NCBI GenBank assembly: GCA_900617975.1
Contig: UZAE01000097.1
Coordinates: forward strand, 1-38,617
Direction of reading: 5' to 3'
DNA from: Rodentolepis nana
Taxonomy: Eukaryota > Platyhelminthes > Cestoda > Cyclophyllidea > Hymenolepididae
Length of the DNA stretch: 38,617 bases
The translations under genes were made by a program, and so were the position numbers. Under the pieces are notes generated by a model. It had not been told where the DNA came from. It searched no databases and saw only the letters and a program-made list of their open reading frames with translations. The stretch's first letter is position 1. Each line of letters starts with the position of its first letter. Shown piece after piece: positions 9,021-21,000 of the stretch.

Positions 9021-12000
9021 CTATTAGAGATGAACAAAATTAGTGCCATAAATTAGAATATTAGTAGAAGTAGAGAATAAACTTACTCTACTGTCCTCAT
9101 CGGCGAAAGTACTGGGTCCATGAGGAGAGAGTGGTTGTCGATGACTGGCTTCTGAACGATGCTCCTCGAAGTACTCATCATGGGTATAATTTGTTAGGGG
9201 ACTGGCTGTGTACGATTTTTCTGTTAACGGGATGGGTTTAAAGAAATAAATACATTCAATGACATCAAATATATTAAAAAGGCATATAATTACCATCAAG
9301 ATCATCCTGAGCCATTTTGGGCCGTTTTTCTGGAGCAGTCAACTCATCACCGGGAAGAGAGAAATCCGAATGCTCAAGTTTTGACCTCTTCCAAGCCCCT
9401 CGAGATGTAGAAGGTCCAGGGTCACCTGCATCGCCACCGCCTCCTGCTTTTTCGCCCTCTAAATCTTCCAAATGGCTAGAAGAGGGAAAACAAATAAATG
9501 CACAACAAAGAGTTCAGTCTATTCAAATATTCGGCGATATCGAGAGCCGGTAACCAAACTTATTCCATGGAACACAGAAAACCGATTCAAATATCCCCAA
9601 GTTCTTTGTGCGCAAGGACAGATGGAAGTGGCTCGTAAATGACTACGGACATTTAAACGCACAAGAGGGCAACAAATCATCGGCATATTATAACCTGGCA
9701 GATGATTAGGGATTTATTTGTCCAAATCGATAAAAAGACAATGAAGCAGCGTTGTGCAGACGCCACGATTATTGGTTCTTCAATGAAATTTAAATTTGAT
9801 GAAGAAATTACAAGAGAACGCCTATTTACAAATCGAATTTCAAGCGAAAACTCATGGTATGTGTGTAGGCAAGAAATAGATTCATTCGCCGGTGGTTAGA
9901 TAGTTAATGTGTTTCGCTGCGAAGTTGGAGGTCATGAATTCGAAGCCCACAGGAATATATCTTGCTAATAAAGGGGTGATAATGGAGTGAAAATTCTAAC
10001 AAAAGAGGCTCAACGATGTCACCTCTCAACCCAAGATGAGTGTTGGAAAGTGCCTTTCAAATTGAATTTAAAGCAGAGACACTCAAATTACTTGGTTTTC
10101 GAAAAGTATGAAGTAACTTACCAATCTGCATGCTTAAAAATTCCTAGAAACATAAAAGTTCACTGTCGTGCAGAGAAATCATGCTAAATTGAGGAGACTT
10201 TACAGACATTCCAATATGTTCCATTAAAAGAATTAAAAAACGTAGGAATAAACTAAAAGCTAATTTGGAAAAATTTCACTTAAACGTACTCTAAAATATC
10301 CTTTTCAACCACATCAAGGAGTTCGCACTGTTCCTCCAGCTTGTTCCTAGCAGCAGCCAGCATGTTGGTAGCAATGCTGGTGAGATTACTCGCCGGTCCG
10401 TTGTATTGGATGCAATTGGAAAGAATGAGTTCAGCATCCTTCATGAATTCATCGCGATTTTTGTACCGATTCGACTTGCATCGCTGTCTCAAGGTATCCA
10501 AGTCCATGGGATTGGCTATCTTTACGTAGTAGTCCTAAGAGCGACAAGAAAAAGAGGCTTCATTTCATGTGCTGCTGCATTTAATTCTTTCATTGCTATG
10601 GATTCATTAACTATTTCGCATCGTGACACCACACGCATGCGAGAGAGAGAGAGAGAGAGAAATTACGATTTTGAGCAATCAAAACGAGGAGTGCAAAATT
10701 GGACCTTTTGTACAACTGGTACTTTATGCAACCTTTCAACAATCTTCCAAACAAATTATGGCACAGTAGATTACGTTCCCACAGGAGTAATGACATTCAC
10801 ACAACTTATTAAGATGCCCACAAAAAATAAAAATTCAAACAAAGATGAACACATTTTTAATTAGCTTTGGAAAGTGAATCTGAGAGGAAACCTAGGATAA
10901 TTAGCACAAGGAAGTACTAAGAATGCGCTCACAACATTATACGGATAGGAAGCCTAATGGAATGCTTCTAAAGACTTGAGTGAATGTCATAAAACTATGT
11001 GAACAGAAATGGTAGGCTATTTAAACGGCAAACCAGATATCTGCTCAATTGCTCCTTATTTCCGATCTACATAATAAAGACTTACTAAGTAGTCAAGTAA
11101 AGGAAAATATAGTTACCTGTGTTAAAAAACACCATTCCACTTTCACTGTTGGAGCTACCGTAGTCAAAGTGTACATCATTGAACAGCCTGGGTTATAGTA
11201 GGGGACAATATATCATTAGACTAGAAGCAACAGCTTTAAGTAATACGGCTGATGTGGAATTAACATGACGCAGGGAGGGAGGGAGGGGAGGGGAAGATTT
11301 GGGAAAGAGTACTTTAGCATTGATAAAAATCAACTAATGAATCCATTCGCGGAGAGATTCGAGCAAAAAGAGTAAAATGAAGGCAAAATTTCCCAGTGCC
11401 AAATTCACTCGATTGTGTATAACCAATCCGAGGATAAGTAAAATCATGGGAGGTTTGGATGAATAAGAAGTTAGTTGTCGTCAACATAAAGAGATACATA
11501 CGAGGAAACACCTAGGGTATTTGTCAGCATATTAAATGAGCATACATAAACTCAGACAGAAAGATCTATTAGGATATTGATTCCTTTCCAACGCATTTGA
11601 ATAATGACAATTTATTTCGTTCTTCTATTAGGAAAATTACTAGAACTCAAAATTGAACTGAATAAGGAGCAGCACCTCAATAACGAACCAAGACTTACGT
11701 AGACTTCAATACTAATTTAAATATCAAAAATACTGTAAGATATCGAAAGAGACTATACGATTATCCAATTCCACTCACGGTATAACGCCGTTTGTCCACA
11801 GGAAGATGGAAAGCTCGGCTATTGGGGAAGTTCTGCATAATATCAACAACCTGTTGAAGCAGGAATCCAAGTCGCACCCGACTGTCTGAATCCATTAGTG
11901 GATTGGCCAATTTCTCCAGCCGCATCAACTTATTCTCTTTTTGGGCGAAGGACTCGAGCAAAAAGGAGAGCATCTTGGAGGCAATTTCTGTGAAGGATGA

Positions 12001-15000
12001 GTGCTGTCCGTTAAACTTCTCAGAGTTCTCTCGAATCAAATTCACGTCTTTCATGAACTCCTGTCGTGTTTGGTAGACATTGTTGTTGATTTTCATGCGA
12101 ATTTGGGACAAATCCATGGGATGCTCTATTACGTTGTAGTAGTTGGGGAAGTCTTTTCTACTAACTGGATGCATAAACATCTTGGAGCCTTGAATTGAAA
12201 TTAGACCCTGTCGAAAGGATACGAAAAATAATGTTTGACAAAGGGCAGAATCAAGTACTATAGACGTTGTAGGTATAACTCAGGAAAATTTTGTGAAAGG
12301 AATAGGAATCGGTGGTACTAGATTTTCGAACAGAGATTTCTCCTACTTGTACCTGGTAATCGATCAACTAAGTGAAGCAGCAATCTACCCCCTTCCCACC
12401 AGTTTGGACGGATTGACAGAAACAGGATGGTCACTGAAATTAGCGGCGGCTGTTGATAGGTATCACTTCATAGCGATCATGAATTTTACTCAGAAGATAC
12501 ATTTTCATAGCATTAAAGTTGAGTGTGAAAAACATTTGAAAATGAATTAATCCTTTAAGAATTAGAGGTCAATATAATGCTTCTAGAATTACAACAAAAT
12601 GAAGCCTCACCCCCATGGCATTCTACTTTGGCATTGTAACGGTCACGCAGACTCCCAGCAAAAGTGCCTAGCGACATGGGGTACGCGATAGACTTACCAC
12701 CACGTGGTGCACTCTGGGCAGCGTATGCTCATACTGCAAAAAAAGTTTATAATCTGGCAGTTGACTTCAGACTAACATGACCCCACTGTATGGCATATTC
12801 GATCATTTATACAATACTCACCTTACCTAACCTTTTTCTCTGTCTGTTTCCTCTACATCTGTGAACCACTCTTCTCTTTGTTACTTTGATGTTCCTTCCC
12901 CTCTGTGAAGCCTGAAGTCAGCTAGAATGGCTAATGATAACTAGCATGAAGCCTGCCATTGACATAAATAAACAAATTAGTGTCTCGGCATTAATGGAAT
13001 CCCCTGTCCTTCAACTATTCCACTGTGGGTAAAAAATGATAAGAAAAAACAGGAAGGGTGATGGCTTTAAAGACTTCTCTGACAATAACAGGTAACTCCA
13101 ACAATACGATTCAAAATACGTGAGAGCCCACCTTGTAGATCTCCTCAAAAATATGATTGATAGAGACGATGGGATCAATACGTCGTCTATTTCCCCTGTG
13201 TTTAATTGCCGTTGTTGGATAGTCATCATCAGCTGCACTAGGGATAGCACTTCGTCTACGAGCTGCACCTCCACTAGCTCCGCCTTTTTCTGTGGTTGAG
13301 ACACGACCACCACGATGACTTCTTGGAGTGCTCGGTTCCACCTGTTCCAACACACGTCTACTTATCTTGAACTTGCCAACTGGACCCTCGAAGCCATCAT
13401 GAGGCTGATTGTGGATATCGTCATGCTACAACGAAAAAGTAATCAGCTGGACGGAGAAAATTTAAGCAGAGAAGCCATGAACGGCAACAAAAACAGTAAA
13501 TCAGATCCGTTGAACAAAGGCAAACAGTCTCTTGTTTGACCAACTTTCAGTGCATTGACTCTTTGTTGAACGGTATTAACAAGTGTGGTCAATAATTCCA
13601 ATTGATGAACCACAGTCTCTGTATAGACAGCATGGGAAACCACTACGTCATAATTAACTGTACACAATGCAGTCACGTTAGAGTAGATAAGCTATTCTGA
13701 TGGACTCATTCTAAATTGGTTTTCATGCTAAGGTCCCCCAAACCAGATCAGTGGGTATACACCGAAGGATGCAGAACTCAGAGTATTTAATAATCGGAAT
13801 TTGGGCCAAATTTAAAGTTTAGATCCTTACTATTACTGCTAGCAACAATTCTGACTTTACAAATGTACAGATGACAGAAGATAATCAATTATCGGTAAAA
13901 CCAGATAATCAATAGTCCGTCAAATCAAAAGGCTACGAGATCAATTATCACCGGTGACCAAACGCACTGAATAATTTCAACCAACAAGAGAGGTGGTGGC
14001 GGAGAGCGAGTTTTTCTGACGACCAACCACAAGCAGGTGAAGTTCATAAAGACATCACCTTTCTAAAATGCAAGCGACGGATTGGACATTACAGGTAATT
14101 AAAAGTCTTCCAATACTCATTCAGAGGATAGAGAAAACCTAGCAGAACCTCTTTGATGAAAACTGCATTCTGGTACTTATTTATCTCTGTTGGCTCGGTG
14201 AGCGCGTGCCGATGGGCATCGGGGTGGGGGGGGGGGGGGGGGGGGCGGAGAAGCGTAGAGTGGTCACTACCGGATTCATATTCTATGCTGAATGCTTCAA
14301 AGGGATAAACAGGGTAGTGGTATAGAGCACTACAGGTAGGGAACAAAGCGCGCAACAAAAAATTAAAAAAGCAACAGTAATAAAAACGAAGCAAACAATA
14401 TATTCACGTTTGTCCAGGGGTTTTTAACCGGAGGAATTCTCTCAATGGAATAGGTGGCCTAAATCAGAAAATAAAAATTTTAATTTGGAGAAATTTAAAA
14501 CCACAAACTGAAATTCAGACCGCTCTCACATTTTAGCGATCCTTTAGTCAAGAGGTTCATGAAATCACTAACTGGTGCCCTCAAATATTCTTAGTAAAGA
14601 ATATTAACTTCTTCTTAAGGGTCGCTAATTGCCTCTAGTTATAATTATTTATGTTACACCTACGCGCAAGGTCATGCATTCTGATCACTAAAATTCTACG
14701 AAATTTGACGTTTACAATGAGAGTTGTTTAGACAATCACACAATCAACGAAGAAGATCTTGCTTTCGACCCAATGTTAAAAGCGATACACTAATTCCCAT
14801 CTCAAACTCCTTTGGAGTTAGTCGGTACCAAGACGAACTAAAGGGGGGAGGGGGAGGGGGGGGGGAATTAGATAAAGTCGAGGCAAAAAAATCGATCATA
14901 ACGCAAAAGATCGGACTGACATGGACTTGGCAGCCAACAGTGTCAATTCCAATCTGCAAATACAAAAAATCTCCCCACCTAAAGGGAATTTTGATAGGAT

Positions 15001-18000
15001 AATTAAAGTACGAAGCTATCAACAGTGTGCAAATAGTTTCCGGGAGAACAATATGTCCGCATCATAATCGATGAGGTGTAGCTGAAACATTACACATCAA
15101 TCCCATCTTCACGTTACAATTAAAATTCAATGAGTCTCATTTGAAAAGCGATAGCTCGTATCTTTTTGAGTCGAGTAATGAAAAAAGTAAAATCCCTAAC
15201 AATACTACAATAAAATGCACGGCATGTCACTACTTTGAAATTCTAATAATAATAATAATAATTAGAGGGGTAAAAATAAGTAAGAGAAGTCCTACCACTC
15301 TTGAATCCTCCAATGGATAATCCATATCTCGTCTGCTAAATGGATCGTCATCGTAACCATCATCCGAATCACCCGAGAGACGTGAATGTCCAATACTCCG
15401 CGGAGCAGGAGCATTCGATGAGGCCTCTCGAAAATCATTGGAGATCGATGGAGCATACTTCGGTAACCCACCGATTTGTTGAGCTGCCGCCCTCGACTTG
15501 TGATCCTGTGCTGCCAGCACATCCACTCCAGATCGACGAGAACCACTACGACCACTTCCTTGAATAGACGGGGCAGTAGCATCAGTTCGACCATACATGG
15601 GACACTCCTTGTTGGTTCTCATGTGACCTGAAACAGCGAAAGCTTAAGTATCCTAGAACTGACAAATAGAAGTTTTCAGAACATAACATATGATTTGGTA
15701 GTTAAATGCAATGTTCAATTTTAATAATTATCCAGAAATTGTTAGTCAACGAAGAATTTTCCCAAATCCAGATTAAAGAAAGCAAACTAATGGTTACTTA
15801 CCAGTTTGACCACAAGCACCACAACGCATTTTGTAATTCCCTCCTTTATTCTTCCTTCTCGAAGAGGACACTGGTATTTGAACAACACCTCCACCAGTGA
15901 CAACAGGAAGTCTATTAATTGGAATCAGACGACCAGAGGCGTCCCTTAAGGGTCCCTGGCCAGAAATTCCCCTCGAAACGAGGAATTGCTGTTGCCTCCT
16001 CTGTCGACGCATCTGATCTTGTAAGCGTCTCTTCTCCTTCCTCTTCTGCTCTTTGAACTCCTCATCAGATCCTATGAAAGCCTGGATCTGATCAGCATTG
16101 CTAGATTGGATGATTTTGAAGTAAATTTCCAGCTGAGTTGACCATGGCAAGGTCTCAGTTTGAGTAGACTCTTCGGGAGTCCCCTTGCGAAAAACGCGCG
16201 TTATACGAACAGTTTTCTGGAGAGAGGGATTGGGAATGGGGAGGTCCAGGACAATGCCTGCGGACTCGGAGCCGTATTTGTACTTCACCGGTTTAGGAAT
16301 TTCAACAGGACCATCCGCCATACTAGTTGAAGCTGCTGGCTGGGGGGTTGGTTTTCGCTTGTTTCGCATCATTATTTTCTAGATGAGAGAGGGGGGAGGA
16401 GGAGAACATGAAAAAAATTAGAAAAGACATCTGTGCTACTTTCGATGGCAAGAACAACAGCATTTTGAGGAAGAAGTGTTACGTTTATATAGTAAGCCAC
16501 AATGAATGTTAGAACCTGGTCCGCACCCTAGATACCCAAAGAGAAGCACACGTCGTAAGATTAATGGAATAACGATGAAACCAAATTGAAAGTTGGTCTA
16601 CCTATTAACTAGATGAGGATGTTTAGAGACCGACACCTATCGCTCACGGACACTAAGTAAATAGTTGCAAGCTCCAGCTATTTCTAAGCTTATACCCTTC
16701 TTCCATAGGACTTTTAATTCGCTAAGTAAAAAAAGGTAGTTACTTAGAATTCGACGAAATTATCGAATATTTAAAGCGAAACCAAACGGTTGAAATATGC
16801 CAGTTTACCGATTATTAGGCTTCTGAGTTGGTGTATAGGGATGTTATCTCGTCATTGCTGCAACTATTAACCCTTTCCAACTTGATTAAATCGTTTATGA
16901 ACATTTCCTTAATAAACCAACCAACGTATGACCGACGCTTCCATCCTTTCATGATCCTGGGTTAGAGCAAACGCAGCTATACTTTAACCTAGTAGGACTG
17001 TAGGAACAGTATAGATCAGACCAATGCAACACACCGTTATAAAGTTACTTACTCCGAGCTCGACGCTCCGTTTTAAGTCCTCCTTCTCTGCTTCCTCTTG
17101 CTTTTGATGCAACTGTGCAGACGTGATTTTATTTGAGAGTAGGGATTGTACATTTTTCGCCGATTGTTGAGTCGAAGGAAGATTGGAGATTCGAATCCCT
17201 CCAATAGTCGTTTTCGAATGTTTTCCGTCCTCATCTTCATCATCGGAACTCTTCTCTTCGTCTTCCTCGTCTGTTGAAATGAGTTCCGGGTTGGAAAGAA
17301 CCCGATTTTGGAGATCAAATATACGCTGGCACTCTTCTCGGTAGCAGCGGATTTGTTCGGCCATTGAAAGACGGTTTCCACGAGCAAATTTTGCAGTGTC
17401 TTCTTCCTCGCCCTGTTTGGCACGTTCTGTGGAGGTGAATCGAACCATGTCGATAATCTCCCATCTGAAAAAGAGCACATTTATCAAAATGTATTACGAC
17501 TAATATGAATTAATACAAACAACATGGAGTCGTTCATATGCTCATGTGTTTAAAACCAATCTCGAGAATTAATAATATGAAATTTTTTGCCTTTCTGAAA
17601 TAAGAGTAAGTAAGGGATGTGGTTGGAATAGTGACTAATCCACCCAAATTGGGCAAAGATTTAGTTTATTAAAACAAAGAAAAGAATATTTGCTGTACTA
17701 AAAATACTAAACAAATTCATAATGGCACTCCTCAAACCCAACGAGTATATGCCTTTCATATCGCATATTCTGAAATAACCAGATTCAGCTTAACAACTAG
17801 CTTCAAGAGTACCAAAGGGAAGGTAAAATACAGTGTTGTTTTAATAGATATTTTGTAATAACTGTCAAAACGGAAGTACGATATCAAGAAAAGATTAGAA
17901 AATGACAAAAAGAGAAAAGACCAGTACAATAAGAAAGACCTTCGAATGTACAATCAGCTGTTATTCCATTTTCGAGGCTTCTCAGTTTTGACCTTTGCTT

Positions 18001-21000
18001 GCAGAATTTTGCAAATTTGCAAAAATGCTAAATTTTTAAACACTTGTTTGTATATTTCAGAATAAAACCAAATTGAAATGAAAGCTGTAACTCGTAATTG
18101 TATACACTACTTATAACAGTAAAGTAATAGTTATTTCTACCGTTTAAAAGTGGCCAGTTCGCTTTCACTGATACCAAAACCACGCAGCATCTCTCTGGCT
18201 TCCCGAAGACGCAATTTTCGAAGATCCGCATCGGTACCAGTGACATTTTTGTGCTTGAGAAGACCACGAGCTTCACCGCCAGCCAAGCGGAAAAGGGCAC
18301 CGGGTTTGGCTGAGGTTTTAGAGTAGGAGAAGGCTTCGCCACAGCCGGTTGGATCGGCTGGACCATGAAGTTCTAAGAAGCATCCACCACGTTGTGCCGC
18401 AAGGAAGGCGCGTGTGGTGTTCCAAGGTGCAGCTCGAACCTCATCTTCCATCTTGGGCTAAAGTGATGAAATAGTAGATAAAGAATAGTTAAAATTGTCG
18501 GATATTTGCAGCAGGTTGAAATAGATAAGCACGCGTGTACAGAGAATTTGTAAAGAGATTAAGGATTGGAGAACGAGATTGTATTGTTGGGCTAGATAAA
18601 TAGTAATAGATAGTTTTCGACTATAGTTATTACAAGGTTGATGAAAATTTCTTGAATTTATTAAAACAAGCATTAATAATTATGACAATGTAAACAGCTT
18701 AAAAGATAGATAAGTCCTTATCAATGCTCATATTGAGCATAGAAAAGCATCACTCTTAGTCATCACACACCCGTAGCAAATATAAGATAGAAACAAGGGA
18801 TTATACTTTTCGATGTTACAATTATTGAGAAAAAAAGAAAATAATGAAATTCAGAGCTATCGACCTTGAAGTCAGTTATTCCTCATTAATCCAAGCTCCC
18901 ATTGGAACCACATTGACCAAAAGGCCTCTTGACTAGAACATTTTGTGGTACTTTGTTTAGTTAAAGTTAAAGGTTAAGTTGTTTGCATGGGAGTTACAGA
19001 TGTTTATTTATTTCATTATCATTAGCCCTTTAGCTGACTTCAGGCCTCATATAGGGGGGGGGGATTACAAGTAAGAAAAGTGAAGAGGAGGAACAGAAGA
19101 GTGATTCACAAATGTAAGAGAGACAGATACACACAAAGGTAGGGAAAAGGTAAGATGAGAACTGTGAAATTGGTCGAATACGACATAGAGTGGGGTCATA
19201 GAAATATGATGTGAGAAGTCAACTGCCGAATAATAGACTTTTTGCCGTATAAGTATACGCTGCCCAGGATAAATCTATCGCACACCTCGGAGTTACAGAT
19301 ATAGATTTGTAAAGGCGCAGATCTGTGTTGGTCCGAACTTTTACAATCCTATACTTCAACCACCACTTAAAATGCACTGAATTTCAAGAAGGAATACACC
19401 CGAATTTACAATTTTAAATGATTTTGCATTGGCGTTCCCCTTTTCACATTTGCAGGGCTATTATGTGATAAAAGGCGTAGCATGTAATTAGAGCAAGATG
19501 AGAAACGAACCGGCAACATTTAAGTTGATAGACCTGGTCATTAAACGCTAAACCACTGGATATGTGCTGGAAACACATGAAAGCTACAGATCGAACAAAC
19601 AACTCGATGTCAAAGAGGGAGTATGAAACTTCCCCAGCCCGTTGAAGAAAGTTTTAACATCTAACGTAGAAAGGTATCCGAAAGACGCTGCAATAAATAA
19701 CTCACATACCACCTCTCTTGTTGACCAGAATTAGGTAGCAAAGCTGATCATCCACTTTAACGGATTGTGCTAATACTCAAGTTTGTCCCTCTATAATATA
19801 CGGCATATCAAATGCCAACTTATAGCGTAGATCACAAATCGATTAGCTAAATGAAGCACTCTTTAAACTCAATTACAAACAGGTAATAATAAAAACTTAC
19901 TTGACCTTCTTCATTTTCTTCCTGATTCTCCTCTAGTACAAAGAGGGACTTTTCACCATAACCAGCATCCTTGAGTCGCAGTTCAGCAGCTTGCATACTC
20001 GCATAAGCACAGTAGTCCTCAGGAGAAACAAGATATCTCAACTCCTCTTCCGATGGCATTCTGTATTCTGGGCGCAGAACCCACCAACTTGCATCTATTC
20101 CAGTTCTTTTGAATTCAGCACAAGTTTTGAGTCTCTTTCGGACAGTGCTTTCAGAATGATAGGGGAATGCTGACCTTATCTCCTCCATTTTTATTCTCTT
20201 TGGTGTTTCCTTGCTCTTGAGGAAAAGCCTCAGAATGTAAACTGTAAGAAAGTCTCTCACAAAGTTGTTAGCTCGTTTGGAATTCGGTCCAGGGACTTCC
20301 ATAAGAGGCAACACTTGACCGACAGTGAATGCAATGGGTAGCTTTCGAATGTAAAGACCATTTTTATTTCGAATTAGTAGGAAGTCGGTTGGGAGGGTTT
20401 TGTGTTGGAATACTGGTGCCCGGAACATGTTGTTCTCCATACTCTGTAGACATCCGCCAGGACGTATGACACCCAAGAAGGGAGAGTCAGTGCTGCCAAC
20501 ATTAACCAGTGATCCGTAGGGAAGGTCAGGGGGTGTACTATTTCCAGCGGGGTCAGGGGAAAGTGAGGGATCTTTGGGTACAAGAGGTCGGTAGTAATTG
20601 ACCAGCCGCGTCGCCATACCAACTTGATTGAGGAAGGGAGGGAACTCTTCAGAGTACTCAAAGAGAACAATGTCACCATCGCAACCAGAGAGGTCTTGTG
20701 GATTGCGCATGAAGAAGATATCACCACCACCCGCTGCCAATTTCTCATCTTCCCTGTCCTTGGCTTTGCGTTGAATAAGTTTGGTGAGATTGTTCACGGC
20801 AATTGGAACGTTGTATTGTGATGAAGCTCCTTTTGTATATCTAATAAAGTGGAAAAAGAATTCGACTTTTTCAAAATTATGAAGTGATCTAGAAAATCTA
20901 AATAATTAAAGCTCTTTTAATATCCTAACAGCAGAGCTTGGGAGAATAAAAAGTATAAAATAGACTTACTTTACAACGCAATGGTGTCACAGTTAACTTA

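Larger units (their letters stand above)
10328..11880 (-). other. TAF1: TAF1 bromodomain 2
   Basis: Spans exons 13 and 14. It reads SRAFHLPVD, then DYYVKIANPMDL and QYNGP; the Asn of YNG (about residue 2021, codon near 10402) is the acetyl-lysine-binding Asn. The usual WPF shelf is replaced by RAF. The donor that ends exon 14 (GTACGT after 10290) restores the frame into exon 15. Confidence 0.88.
11947..13160 (-). other. TAF1: TAF1 bromodomain 1
   Basis: Begins at the end of exon 12 (INHIFEEIYK) and continues in exon 13. Choosing the acceptor CAG at 12208-12210 adds GLISIQGSK and gives exactly the spacing of human TAF1 up to the HPV motif. NYYNVIEHPMDL and the acetyl-lysine Asn in FNG (about residue 1899, codon near 12012) are present. 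Phe replaces the usual Tyr before that Asn, and the WPF/YPF shelf reads KMF. Confidence 0.85.

Noticed and set aside
10406..10864. 152-codon plus-strand frame over TAF1 exon 14
   Set aside because: Its first third is antisense to the bromodomain 2 exon and the rest covers a GA microsatellite and intron; a shadow frame.
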